This document shows positions 23,467-36,132 of a stretch of 64,000 nt of DNA, one piece after another. Below the pieces are notes generated by a model. That model worked only from the letters and a program-made list of their open reading frames with translations. It was not told the origin of the DNA and did no database searches. The position numbers and the translations under genes are program-made. Position 1 is the first letter of the stretch. Every line of letters starts with the position of its first letter. The stretch lies in the NCBI GenBank assembly GCA_021234155.1, contig JAJEKV010000501.1, positions 62,001 through 126,000 on the forward strand, in the 5' to 3' direction. Source of the stretch: Isoetes taiwanensis. Lineage: Eukaryota > Streptophyta > Lycopodiopsida > Isoetales > Isoetaceae.

Positions 23467-25262
23467 TGCCGGGCTGCAAAAGGACTGGTTGAAGAACTCG
23501 AGGACCTTGGGTGGAAATCCAAAGCTTCTTTTCGCTGGTGAAAATTTGGGAGGAAGAGATGACCATGTAATTGAAGATTTCGAAAAGGACTCAAGAAAAG
23601 GCTTCCCTCTTCGCCCCGATACTCTTTTAAAGGAAGTTGAAATGGACTATAAAACTTATCAACTCCCGGCTCAAAGTTCCCACCAAATGCGAGATTGCTG
23701 GATGGTAATGGTTACTTCCATCCGCCGGACCAAGGCATGAATTGTGAATGCCAAAGCTGTACTCAAAGATAAAGGAGCGAGAACACGGACAAAACAAGAC
23801 AAAGGTCTCCAATTCCAAGCAAACTTTGAAGTCTTCAAGTACCAATCATGGGAAAATACGACAAAATCAATGGTATCTCTTACAAGAATGCTTTACTCAA
23901 TTCTTTAAATTGCGTAAATGATGCTAATGACTCTCACTGAAAAGAAGATCTTAAAGGAAAAGAGGATATTCGGACTGGGTAATATTGTGTATAATACAGC
24001 CAATACCGGATATGTAAATCATGGAATCCTTGTCCATTTCCCTCAAAGTTTGTCCTTCCATTAGCGGTGTTAAATATTGGATTACCAAAACTCGTTAGTC
24101 CCAATATTATCTATTCTTAAATTTGGGACAAGAAGACCTATCGGATCATCAGAGAGAAGAGAAGAGTGTTTCCATGATTCTTACCGGAAAATCACCCTCA
24201 TCTCAGGTTCTCCGGTTTATATTATGAAATGGGACCCTTTATTCATTCAGGAGACTTTCCACGATAGCCACCACTACCTCCCTATGGGCTGTTGGACCAT
24301 CTCTCATCTTAGTGCTATAGCCAACTGACCTTGAAGAAATCATTCATGTCTCCATCCCCAAACCAGTTTCCCCTCATGCGTATTCAAAAGAAAATTTATT
24401 CTAATTGGGAAGACTGTATCCCCTGTAAAATTCCTAAAAGGGGACTCCTTGGGCTGAAAATTTCCTATTCCAAAATGCCTCTGGCTAAGAGTTCTCACCT
24501 AGAGAGCATCACAAGGAGGCTAAGATCGAGGAAAGTGAGGGAGGAGGCACATCACAAGCGGGATGAAACCTATCGGGCCAAGCAAGTTTGGGTGCCCAAG
24601 GTTAAGAAACCGGGAAGACAATTGTGATAGCAGAACATGCATGCGTAACACCAGCACAAGGGTTATAAAGGGAAGACAAGGCTGATTACAATATCATTGA
24701 TTCTCAAGATAAGTATATTCGGATAAAGGTATTTTCTTCCAATTCCCCTCAAAAGTGGTGATTAGAGTCGACCCTATTAATATGACTATCTCAACTATGG
24801 ATCTTGGTATCTCAACCCTAGATTTTGATAAATTTGGCAAATATGAGGATACGGGAAGGATGACTCGGAAAGAGGATGACTTTGAATTTCGAGTCGATAG
24901 CAAGACTTCCACCTGGAAGACTTGACCTGGTCTACAATCAACAACCAGAAGGAAAAGAGGTAAGAAAAATTTCAAAGATTACTCTTTGGGACCTCCAAGA
25001 AGATCACCAAGAAAGATCCTCCCCCCCTCCAATGGATATAAGTCTTAAAGGCATAACTTGGAATATCCAAGGCATCAATTCAAATATCAAAAGAGGTAGA
25101 TTGAAGGTTTGCCTCTCTTCCATGAATCTGGATTTTTTTTTTTTTCAAGAGCACAAGATTTATGATGACAACATTAATCTGTGAGAAACTACCGCACTAT
25201 AATGATCGAGTAGTATCATGGCTAAACTCTTTGGTGCAATACTTGAAAAAAAAAATTAGTCA
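22996..25262 (+). mobile_element. LINE C, 5' part (ORF1 and start of endonuclease)
   Basis: This is a plant L1-type element split by LINE B. ORF1 begins near 22996 and is continued by shifted frames to about 24630. The endonuclease begins at about 25034 (SLKGITWNIQGINSNIKRGR, then NLDFFFFQEHKIYDD). The continuation lies at 26990-30360. Stops and shifts are frequent before the RT. Confidence 0.75.
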
Positions 25263-25338
25263 ATGGGGGAGGAGCATGAGGTAAGGGCATTAGGCCAAGC
25301 GGGGGTTTAGAAAGGATTTCTCAACCATTGACCACCTT

Positions 25339-25910
25339 ATGACCTTTAGAGTCATTGCAGAGGGAGCAAAAGGTGCAAGTAATGTGTTATACTGTTGCTT
25401 TGTTGATTTTGCCAAAGCTTTTGACAGGGTTTCGCGCAGATGCTTAAGCAAAAGGTTGGAGGCACTGCAAGTCCCTGTGGAATTCAGGAATGGTGTAGCC
25501 AGATTGTATGAAAAGGTCTTGGTTGAGTTATCATTTCCTATGAATGGACCAGAGAAGGTAGGCTGCAACATAGGGTGAAACAAAGGGTGTCCATTGTCTC
25601 CAACTCTCTTGGCCTCTTTATTGATGAACTAGAATCATGGCTAAAACGGGAAGGAGGTGCAGGAGTTAGAATTGCAGGATATGTTATACAGCTCCTGCTA
25701 TATGCAGACGATGTTATTCTTCTATCTAAAACAGCATCAGGTTTACAGCAACAATTAAACGCTCTCGAGTCGTTTTGCATATCCACAGGCATGCGTGTGA
25801 ACAAAGGAAAAACCAAAGTGATGGTTATAGGTAGAAGAGAAAATTTAGATATGATGTATGAAGGAGAGACTTTGGAACAAACTTCGTACATACAAGTATT
25901 TGGGGATTGA
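25339..25910 (+). pseudogene. LINE B reverse transcriptase palm
   Basis: Two adjacent frames cover the palm: CCFVDFAKAFDRV carries the first catalytic aspartate, and LLLYADDVILLS at 25694-25727 carries the other two. A shift and a missing GCP block (GNKGCPLSPTL read across frames near 25585) separate them. NKGKTKVM is the next conserved block. All catalytic aspartates remain, so the damage is mainly frameshift. Confidence 0.8.
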
Positions 25911-26920
25911 GGTGATGAGATGGATACAAATGGAATGTAGGGGTAGAAAGAAGAATAGTAGGTGGCATGCGGGCACTTTACGATTACTATAAGCATATGC
26001 AGGAATAACCATGTGGACAAGTGGAGTTTGAGGGAAGCTGATGTTTAAAACATTGGTGCAACTTGTTTTGCTCTATGGGTGCCAAGTGTGTGGGGGCTGG
26101 CCTATCAAAGAAAATGTGGGACAAGGTTGAGAATGTTCAAAAACGTTTCCTTCTCAATTGAATTGGGGGTCAAAGCCCAAACACCATATGCAATGCTCTT
26201 AGCGGAAGTTGGCTTCCTTCCTCTTGAAGGAGAATCACTTTATTTAACCCTTTCTTACAGGCGAGTGAGGAAATTAAATGATACTAGAATAACATCTCAA
26301 GCGCTAGTAGAATCTCGCCATAAGAGCATTCGGGGATGGTATCGCAAGTTTGTGAGTGGGCAAGCAATTGGGGATTGACATTCATGATATGCCGGAATCA
26401 AAAACTGGAATTCGATGCTTAGTACATGATAACATGCTCGAGAGACGTGGGAAAAATCAGGAGTGAAAATGGACTTCTACAAGCGTGAGATCAATCCAAT
26501 GTTGGTATATCTTTGAGCGAGGGGTATTTAAATGCAAGCCTTAGCACCGAAAGAGAAATTTGATATCGGAAGCAAGACTTAGTAGCCATAAGTTGGAAAT
26601 TGAAGTGGGTCGCTTTCATGATATTAGAGACAACCGTCTCTGTTCTTGTTGTAGAAGAGCTCTTGTGGAAGGCGAACAATATGCTTTCTTAGAATGCGTG
26701 GAGTTCTCTTATTTCTTGGGACCAACATGGAATTATGGTATCTAGTATACATGATCTCCTAAACTTAGATCTTGTAGTTCTTACACGGTATCTAGATGAT
26801 TGGTGAAAGCTAGCAAAGGAGTTATTGGAGCTGAATGAGTTGGTAGATAACTTGAGGCCAATGGCCTTGTTTGATGTATCTATATTTTTATATAGCTTTG
26901 TATGTAACATGGCAGCCTAT

Positions 26921-26932
26921 GGACTGAGGTCT
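26921..26932 (+). other. LINE 3' terminal hairpin (LINE B)
   Basis: GGAC at 26921-26924 pairs with GTCT at 26929-26932 (one G-T pair) around the loop TGAG. AATAATAC and the (ACATTT)n tail follow. Confidence 0.45.
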
Positions 26933-26951
26933 AACCCCAAGAAGAGAATAA

Positions 26952-26988
26952 TACATTTACATTTTACATTTACATTTACATTTACATT
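26952..26988 (+). repeat. (ACATTT)n microsatellite, LINE B tail
   Basis: About six copies of a six-base unit directly follow the 3' end of LINE B. Confidence 0.85.
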
Positions 26989-28689
26989 AATTCCATTATT
27001 AAAGATGTTCTTCCCTGTTGACTTTTCAGCATTGGTCTCTCAAAGCTAACAACACTTCCGCAGGAATTACTATAGCTTGGAGTCATCAATAGGAGTCTTG
27101 AGAGGATTCCTTATGATGAGTGTATTCTAGCAGGAGATTTTAACATGGTCACCCATAGCTATATGAGAAATGCCAATTTTAGGCCCCCGATTGATAACGA
27201 ATTTGCCAGTGGAACTCTCTTCTTCACTCTCATCATCTCTCCTAACCAGAGTCACCCCCCACTCTTACGGTTTGAGTGACCATAGGGATCAGCCACATTT
27301 CTTTGCCTTCATGATAGATTTTACCTCGGTGAGGCCCTCCGAAACAAGATACTAGGGTCACCAATTTGACCAACTATACTATTTTCGATCATTTTCCTGA
27401 CTCATTAGCATATGTGGTAACCTTTGCTCAAAAGGAAAAGAAATTCTTTTTCAAACTCAATACTAATCTCCTTGAGCTTGATGACTTCATGCCTAATCTG
27501 CAATGAGGTTGTTTCTCGAGAGAAAGCCTAATGGTAACAATTTTGGATGGATTAGGTGGGTGAGGGTTTCCAAAAGGATCAAGAATTGGCTCAAGGTTTG
27601 GGGAAAGGAAGTTCATAGAAGTAACACTTGCTCATTTCTGGATTTGAGATCCCGGTTGGACTTAGCCGGGATCGGCACAAAGATGAGATCAAAATTGAGA
27701 TAGAGAGAGAAGAGATCGAGAAATTGCGAGAGGGCTGGAAAATTAAAGCAAAGCTAAAGGAGCTCAAAGAAGATGAGAGAAGCAACTTCGAAATATTTCT
27801 TCATCAAAGCTAAGGGAAGGATTAAGAGAAACCACATCTGGTATCCTTTGGGAAGGCAATAGCATTGACAATGATATGCAGCTCAAGGATCTTTGCCGGA
27901 ACTCACTTCTCGAGGGATTATGGGACCTGAGGAAAATATTAGAAGGGAAGATATTGAGAATTTTGTGTGTATTCAAGAAAAAGTTACTGATCGATGAATG
28001 ACGGACTTTCCAGGCCTTTTAGTTATGAGGAAATGTTAAAGGTTCTTGGGTATGGAAAATGGTAAAACTGTGCCCCGATGGTCTCCGGTTGAATTCTTCA
28101 AGAAATCATGGGATATTCTAGGTATGGATATAGTATCCCCGGGCTAATGAGTTTTTGATGACTAAGATTTGGATTGCAAGGATCAACACAAGTCTGATTG
28201 CCCTCATCCCAAAGATTGAACTCCCAGCTACTTTTTTCCTGACGACTGAGACCTATCTCCCCTAACCAATGTGGTCTATAAGTTAATTGCAGGTACCATT
28301 CTTTGCTAGGCTCAAGCCCATCCTTGAAGAAGTTATCGGCAACACACAAAGTGCCTACTTGAGAGGCGGTATATTCTAGATAATATTGCGTTTTGCTTCT
28401 TTAGGAATCTCTTGGGCCAAAGACTCCAATCGATCAATTGGCCTCCTCAAATTGGATATTACAAAGGCCTTTGACCTTTGTGAGTTGGGCTTTCCTTTGC
28501 TGGTGTTGTAAAAGCTTGGTTTCTCTGATAATGTTATTTCTGTCTTCCAAGCCATTCTTAGCAATTCTAGATCTGCTGTTCTCATAAATGGGGAATGTAG
28601 CCCTTTCTTCGATATTAAAGGGGAGTCAAGCAAGGCTGCCCCCTTGCACCCTTCCTCTTCGGGATTGTAATGGAAGGTCCGAATAGCCA

Positions 28690-29726
28690 TCTCAAAGAGA
28701 GCCAAAGATTTACATCTAATTAAAGGTCTTAGTTTACCCTCCCAGGAGGCAGGAGAAATCTTAAATGTTCACTTTGCAGATGACACTTTTCTCTTTCTTC
28801 ATTTGGAAGCTCACTCCATTCAGAACACTCAATCTATTTTAGAAGAATTTGGCAAGTGCTCGGGATGCAAAATCAACCCTGCCAAGACCAAGCTTATTTC
28901 AAGGCATCAAGATGAGGGTGAGCAAGCAGCTACAAACTTGGGGTGTATGTATCTCTCTCCCACCACTAAAACTAAAATTTTAGGAATCCCATATGCTATT
29001 AGAGCTAATGCTTGTGAACTTTGGGATGACTTGATTGACAAATTCTATAGAAAAGTAGACTCCCTTAATTCTAAATTCCTTTCTAAAAATGGGAGAGCCA
29101 TTTTGGCAAATTCGGTCATCTCCTCCTCTCAGGTTTATCAATCATCCATTATGGTGGCCCCTAAGAAGGTTCTGACCAAAATGCAAGGTATTATTGGTAG
29201 ATTTATTGCAGGAGGGTCAAGCAGGAGGTGCTGGATTCCCATCTCTATGGAAGAATGTTGCAAGCACAAAAAGTTGGGAGGTTTGGGAGTTATTAATATT
29301 GAAAAGCAAGCTACTGCTTTGGCTGCTAAGTACTTCTACAGAGCCTGTAATAACCAAATCAATCACCCTGTGAGCATTCTTATCTCCCATTATGTCAGTA
29401 AATGCCACCCCTTTGGCTGGAGGAACCTCAAAATGCAGCTGCCCCATAGCATCTACTTCGACTTTACCATTCCCACTACAGTGCCTTTGATTATCAAAAA
29501 GTGGATCAGGGCATGGCAAAAGGTAAAGGGTATGTATACATGGAAGGAAGGTCTTTCTCAAGATCAACCAATTTTCTGGAGCCCCTCTCTCATTCTGGAT
29601 GACCCTAATACCTGTCTGGCTACTAATTTTCCTACTCTAGCCAAGCAATGGACCAATAAAGGAATTATTTATATAAGGGACATTACTGATAATTTTGTTT
29701 ATCAGGAATCGGCATTACAAATTTAG
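28690..29726 (+). pseudogene. LINE C reverse transcriptase palm and thumb
   Basis: A frame of about 345 codons stays open. It reads NVHFADDTFLFLH (catalytic FADD at about 28770), SGCKINPAKTKLIS, KILGIPY, DSLNSKFLSKNGRAILANSV, HKKLGGLGVINIEKQATAL, then HPFGWRN and LPHSIYFDF. These are the usual blocks after the FADD box in plant L1-type LINEs. It is the best-preserved coding piece of any element in the window. Shifts upstream of 28690 still prevent a full ORF2. Confidence 0.85.
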
Positions 29727-29932
29727 GAGATGACTCAAAGGCGACTTTTAACGAATATCACCCGAGATTGGCGGTTGGAGTTTGGCATGACACGGATGTT
29801 CTTTGGCACATCAATGAATTACGTGGATATAGAGTAAACTTAGCTTACGTGTACCTCAATAGAGGTCAAGAGAATTCTATCCACGAGAAAATGGAATATT
29901 GATCGGATAGAGCTTCGGGGAACACGAGATTC

Positions 29933-30142
29933 ATGTGGAAGAGTCCAATCCATCCAAAGATCAAGGCCTTTATGTGGCAGCTATGGCATAAAGCTTTAGC
30001 CACAAACAGAAAAAGATGGAGGCTAAATATGTCTGATTCTAATATATGTGTTAGGTGTATGCATGATCAGGAAGATGAAGAACATCTATTTAAAAACTGC
30101 TTATGGGCAGAATGGACTTTGGAATTTGGTGAACCGGGTTGA
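29933..30142 (+). pseudogene. LINE C zf-RVT domain
   Basis: The frame reads WKSPIHPKIKAFMWQLWHKA, ATNRKRWRLN, CVRCMHDQEDEEHLFKNC and AEWTLEF. The C-x2-C ... H-x4-C arrangement and the W...PPKIK.F.W start define the plant LINE zf-RVT domain. Confidence 0.85.
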
Positions 30143-32107
30143 ACATTCCTGGATTGGCCAATATACAAATTGAAGAAATTTTCTTCCATGAGAACCCAGT
30201 GGAATGGAGGAGATACATTCTTCTTTGGAGAATGTGGAAAGGAAGGAATACCCTGATCTTTAAGGAAGAAATTATCTGGCCCAATGCCATTATTAAGCAA
30301 GCCCAATATGATATAAATTGGGTCTTGGAAATCTTTGGGAATCAGAATTAAGTCCTTTTCCCTTTATCTAATGCTAATCTTATCTTTGTGTGCAGGAAAC
30401 ACTCTGATCATGTTCAAAAGATTGAGGTGGAGAAGGATGAATCTCCATGCGAATGCGCAATGGCTAACACAGTTCGGGGTGGAGATACCAAACGAGCATG
30501 GGGATAATTGTCAATGCAAGTTTTTGCACTTTGCCTACTTGGATGAAAGAAGGTACATTACGTATGTCTTCGCCAAGGATAAAAGGACGATTCAATCCGG
30601 GGAAGGCCCATTTATGTAAATGCCCTTCTTGCTTTGTTCATTAAGCCAACAAGGGCATGGGAAGGAAAGACCATTCAAAAGGGAGCCAAAGAAAAGGAGG
30701 TACTCGGGCGAACATTGACCACTGCCTCTCCAGAAATATCTAACTGCTTGAAACTACCAGATACTTATGATTATGCTTATGTCTTTTGGTTAGTTTAAAC
30801 TTTATCAGGGTTTTTCGACCTACCCTTTCCCAAAGGTCTTCCTTTTCAAAAAGCATCATATAGCTTTTTTTGAACTATGTACTTTATCATACACTCTTAA
30901 TACATACCTAAGCCTTCAATTAAAAAACATTAGGTTATGTAATTTTACAATACAACCTTATCATTTATAGGTCTCCAACAATACAAGTTCCAGCCTATTC
31001 CCAAAGCAACATTGGGCACCATAACTAGTATTATATAAAGTTTTATTGTGTGTTTATTTCCATCCTGCCCCTAAATTGGACAGCTTAGAATCACCCTAGA
31101 CTTAGATCTATGGCTTAGATTAGTTTTAGTGCATGTCTGTTTCATCGTGTTATTAGCCACTTAACCGAGATCTCCATGTAGAGCTATTTCGTCCGGCAAT
31201 GAGACTCTCCAAGATCGATCAGTGCTGCTCCAAAAACCTTGAAATCTATATCCAACTCGGAAATCGGGATCCTGGCTATGTGCAGGTAAGTTCTTAGTGC
31301 ATTCCATCCAAATTTGTCTCGGGAGGTGGCAAAAAAATGACCCTTCTTGATTGTAAGTATAACTTGCTTCTTGATTGCATCCCACAACGAAAGATAAAAG
31401 CCAGCAAAATGTAAGATTACATGATGTGGCTATAGAATCTCTGGAGTATTGGCTACACCAAGACTGGCCAAAGAGGCCATATCTAAGAGATAACTCCTTA
31501 AACAACAATGTTGGGAGAAGAGACAACTCCTTGAAGCCTAACTATTAGGTCATTATCGGGGGCACAATGGAAGCATGCATCGTAGTACTAAATCATGCAG
31601 CGGTTGAATATAGTTGAATCTAAAGCTTCCTTTATAATATAGCATATATTTTATGGATTCTACGGTCTGAGAAGCTGCTGACGGATAGGAGCAACATGTC
31701 AGATTTGAAAGAGTTTGGTTCATCTTATAAGTACAAATGGCTGACTTGGTGAAGCAAAATACTAGTGATGACATGAAGATCACGAGGTATAATATTGATA
31801 TTTTGCATTCGAGTGCATCAAGCTTCTAGCAAAACAAAAAAAAGAACACATGGACAAGTGGGTTGGAAGAGCTTTTCACCAAAACTCCTATTTGTAAGTC
31901 TTGGGGCTTCTTTCCCGATGAATTTTGGATATAGTTGTTGCTTCAGGAAGCATAGTTTGATGATTTTAAATATTTTTTAGAAAAGGTAATAAAACAGAGC
32001 ACCTTCTTGAGGATTCATTCTAACTCAAATATTCTTTCGGATTTATTTGGCATTTCCTTCCCTTTGCGGTAACCATTGCCATTTTCCTCAAGTTAAAATG
32101 ATTGGAA

Positions 32108-32227
32108 AAATGACATTAATCTTTGTAAGGTAAGACTCCATTTGCTCCTTATTTGCTTCTTGAGCTGAAATGACATTAATCTTTGTAAGGTAAGACTCCA
32201 TTTGCTCCTTATTTGCTTCTTGAGCTG
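32108..32227. repeat. Exact 60-base tandem duplication
   Basis: The unit starting AAATGACATTAATCTTTGTA and ending CTTCTTGAGCTG is repeated without a single difference. Identity means it is very recent or an artefact. Confidence 0.95.
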
Positions 32228-35178
32228 AAACTATCTTTGATGATTGCCATCTTATTCAAATCCATTATTTGTGATTGCTGCCAAGACTATTTTTGCCCTA
32301 TTCTTACTCATTCTCGCGTGAAGAACTACAAAATGCTTAAATACTCTTGAATACATCACTAGAATGTTTTGTGTTTATGGCCCTCAGGCTATTGTTTTCA
32401 TGGGAAATTTTTTTTACTATATTTTGCTTTGGGTGTGTTATGGATGTTGCCAGTACTTTTTTGCTTTTATCTTTTGCCAGTACTTTTTGCTTTTTGGGTT
32501 GCCCTAGGGGGCAAGCCCTCGTCCATGTGGGTTTATGGCATATTCTAGATATATGGCGTTATATGCCGCATGTAAATAATCGACTTAGGGCTTAATGCTT
32601 AGGAAAATAGGGTCTTTCTTTGGATCTTTGTCTTTGTTGCTTAAGGATATGCGGATATGGTGAAGGAAGGATCGTTGAAGCTTAAGGCATTTGAAGTTGA
32701 AGGTTGATCTTTGATCTTTGAAGGCCGGATGTTTGAAGCTTGGCGACTCTTATCTCGCACTAATTCATCATTTGCATGAGACCCCAGAGGAAAATTTATG
32801 CTCCAAGGAAAAATCAGAAGGTATATACGGAGAAAAACTCATGCCCAAAGGTCAAATCGGCTACCATAGGTAATATTGGCATGCCTTTTATAGGTAAAAC
32901 CGGAGGCCCAACTATGGCAACTCTGCCGGGGGTTTCGATGAAGCTTCATACATGGCTTTTTTTCGATTCAATCAACTAAAGCACCACATTGGAGCTTGAC
33001 AAGAGATGTCTTGAGATGAAGAAGGATAAAACATGGGAATGTATGCAATTTGAAAAACATATAAGAACTGGACAAAATCGGAATTTCTTTGATGGCTTCA
33101 CATGAATATAGTTCTTTGAACTGGACTTTCTTGTTTTTGCGGGACCGTAGGATGTCACATGTAACATGCTCTAATGGGGACACTAGACAACCGCTATTTA
33201 GAAGTCTACCGCTAAGACATCTATAACATGTGCGGCATGTCTTGAAGATTATGAGTCGGAGAAAAGTTTGCCAATCTGCATTGTCATCATGGTTTGTCAA
33301 TCTTTTGTTTTTCGGTCGGATCTATTGTCATCTTTTTGCTATGGATATTTAGATACATGTCAATGCACTCGATTGTAATTGTGGCATTGCGACAAACAAT
33401 GTTGTGAATAAAGGAAGAATTACCTTAATTACCAAGCCTGATAATTGGGTACCATATCCGTGCGCCTTGTGCCTCATCTTCTCTGCCTCCATTGAGAGGT
33501 TTTGTAGTTGTTTGTCAACATATGAACAACATATGAACAAATGTCCAAAATTTTTCAATTGGAAAATCGACCATCATAATACAGTCATCTTGGGAAGATA
33601 GATGCAAAGCACTACCTTTGAGCAAGTCTCCGTTGGAGTTCAAGTGTACGCTCCATGTCTTCATGCGAGTGTTGAGTTCTGTTTCTGCCTATCCATACTT
33701 TCATGATTTCGTTTCATGTAGACCTACAATTTGAATTAGCATGCATCCAATGAGATTTTGCTTTTTATAGATGTGGTATACACTTTAGAAGGTTTTGTAG
33801 GAAATGCCCGAACTCTCCACGGAGCTGCTGGTTTATCACTTGTAAATGTTGTTCCCCATCAATGCGTGCCTCCAAATCATTTATAGCGCTATGACTTGGC
33901 GTCCGCCAAAGCTTCGCATCGGAAGGCGGGTGAAATCATCAAATTTGGAACTCCATTTGTGTTTTGGATACTTAAAGGATCACCAACTACTTCCACTTGA
34001 CTGGAATGATGCGGACAAGCACAATATCCATTGTTTACATTTGGTGAGCATTTGGTTAAACTTGCGCCCGAAGTGTCAAGCGATTCGGTATAGTCTGCAA
34101 ATCTTTCGGACGATTGGTGTCTTCCAATAAGTTGAGGACTTGATAGTATCTATTTAGGATCGAAACAATGATTAGAAAGGTTATTATGCACTCTATGGTA
34201 AAAGCCTATATGAATTGTGCAACCAAGAACCATAAGGTTCACAATAATCTGAATAGCTACCTTTATATATTGTGCTAAGACTAAAAATTGTAACAAAGCA
34301 TCGTTTAGCAAAGATATTGAGAACCATGCCCTGAATCAACTCTTCTCCCTCACTTTATTTAGACCTTTGCAATATATCAAAACTTATTCTATGGCTACCT
34401 TCAAATTGTTAACAAATGCCTTACGTCTGGACCACTACAACGGGAATGACATGTACCACCTTCAAATCAAAAAAGCAGAATAAATAACATCAAATGCAAC
34501 TTTGGATCTATATGAAATTTCACTTATTTTCCATTTACCTTTCAAACTTATTTTCCAACCTATGTTTCATCAATTATGTGATAAGATAGCCTTGCCTTGA
34601 ACCATTCTCAAAAAAAGTTACCGAGGCAATTGCCAAGTGATGAAAAAAGCTTTTTAACCTGCGAAACAACCCATGTTCAAAGTGCAAGGAATGCTCGAGC
34701 TAGAAGGGTGCGAATGGAGATAGGAGGCCAAACAAATCACTGAAAATAGCAAAAGCGTAAAGCAGATAAAAAAGGGTAATGGTTCATGCATAGGGGATCA
34801 ATCTATCGGCGTGCCAGGCGGTATATAGGGTTGGATTGCCCAACTTTGTAAATCGCTTATGTCACCACATCTCCATTGCTTAGGAGGAGCAAGCCTTAGG
34901 TTAGCCGATTTCCAAAGTGGCTGCCCAACAACAATGACCACCACCCGGTTTACATCTGCGATAGTAAGTTTGGCATACATTGCACTTTAGAACCGGTGTC
35001 TGCTCTATTTGAGTCCCTTAAAGGCAACATTTAAAGAATTGTTGTCTTTAGAAGCCATCATGCTTTATCATTTTTTCTTTGGACTTCATATACAACTCGC
35101 ACCATGTGAAAGCATGGTCTTCAAATAAACTCTGAGGCATTATTCTTTACTTCTAATTTCTTATCGGATGCACAAAAG

Positions 35179-35181
<3 letters not shown>

Positions 35182-35213
<32 letters not shown>
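35182..35213 (+). repeat. Poly(A) run of 32
   Basis: An uninterrupted A32 follows CACAAAAGATT. It could mark the 3' end of a plus-strand retroposon, but the upstream sequence is not recognised. Confidence 0.85.
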
Positions 35214-35215
<2 letters not shown>

Positions 35216-36132
35216 TAAAACCCATGTACAAATGATCCTAGACATCTAAACAAACACATCAAATCCAACCACTATTCTCCCTCAAGAAAAAAGGAAAAAA
35301 AAAAAAAAACTAAAATGAAGACATCATTCAACATCCCCTCGGCATCCCTTTCAAATGTCTCAACACTAGACACATCTCTGGGACCATTCGATCCATGGAC
35401 AGAACTGGCCCACATGACCTCTGCCACTTAAACCCACATAACTCACGAAAGAAATTTTAATTTTATAATATACCACCATCATTTGAGTCTTCACTTATTT
35501 CTTAATGACCTCGAGAATTTCAAGACCAATGGGGTTACCTATACTTTGTGGTGATTGCTCAAACATTTGAAGAATTTGGCGGTTTCGCACCAATCCATAA
35601 CGCCTTCTTGATATTTCTAGCATAAAGTGACCTAAACCTTGCTAAAGTTGGAGATATTTGCCTTTTATCATAGAATACATTGAGTTTTATGTTCCCATAT
35701 TTTCTTGCTATCATCGACATCGGTGGAAGCCACCAAACCCTATTTTGGTCAAAAAAGGCTGCTTGAGGTTCAAGAATTGTTACTCTCTCATTATAAACCA
35801 GTTTTGATTTAATTTTCGTGTGGCCATGAGTAGCTAACTATACGAGCTATAGTTTCATGATTTTTGGAGTTTAAATAAGTCATGTTAACCTTAATATTTA
35901 CTAAAAGAATCTACTATCTGAAATTCGGACAAAAGTATATGTTAAAATGCTCCAATAACACCCATCCATAGTGCCATGTGGGCAATAAATGATGCGTTCT
36001 ATTTATATCTACATAGAACATAACTCTTCAACTTACAACAATAGGATTAACACATTAGAGCATAAAGCGTTGGGTCAACTCCATAATTATAGGTCCAAAA
36101 CTCCACAATGATTAATTATCTCGATGTTTTAT

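Larger units (their letters stand above)
25263..26988 (+). mobile_element. LINE B, 5' truncated, inserted in the endonuclease of LINE C
   Basis: The copy starts near 25263 inside the RT (EVRALGQAGFRKDFSTIDHL) and continues with LYCCFVDFAKAFDRVSRRCL, GLFIDELESWL, LLLYADDVILLS (intact YADD), RVNKGKTKVMVIG, and a C-terminal zinc motif (LCSCCRRALVEGEQYAFLEC). It ends in a hairpin and an (ACATTT)n tail at 26952-26988. It belongs to the same lineage as LINEs E-I. ORF1 and endonuclease are absent. One shift separates the first two RT pieces. Confidence 0.8.
26989..30360 (+). mobile_element. LINE C, 3' part (endonuclease end, RT, zf-RVT)
   Basis: After LINE B the endonuclease resumes with DECILAGDFNMVTHSYMRN near 27118-27171 (GDFN motif intact). 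RT follows in broken frames: NFGWIRWVRVSKRIKNWLK, GVKQGCPLAPFLFGIVME at about 28621, then an open frame with FADD from about 28690 to 29726. A zf-RVT domain lies at 29933-30142. The 3' end is put near 30360 because coding similarity stops there; no tail is evident. Confidence 0.75.
30361..36132. other. Gene-poor stretch
   Basis: Only short open frames occur, up to 121 codons (31526-31161, minus) and 110 codons (33300-32968, minus), without known motifs. Repeats within it are an exact 60-base tandem duplication at 32108-32227 and a run of 32 A at 35182-35213. I find no supported gene. Confidence 0.45.

Noticed and set aside
32968-33300. 110-codon minus-strand frame with several cysteines
   Set aside because: Cysteine spacing fits no zinc motif, and there are no neighbouring exons.
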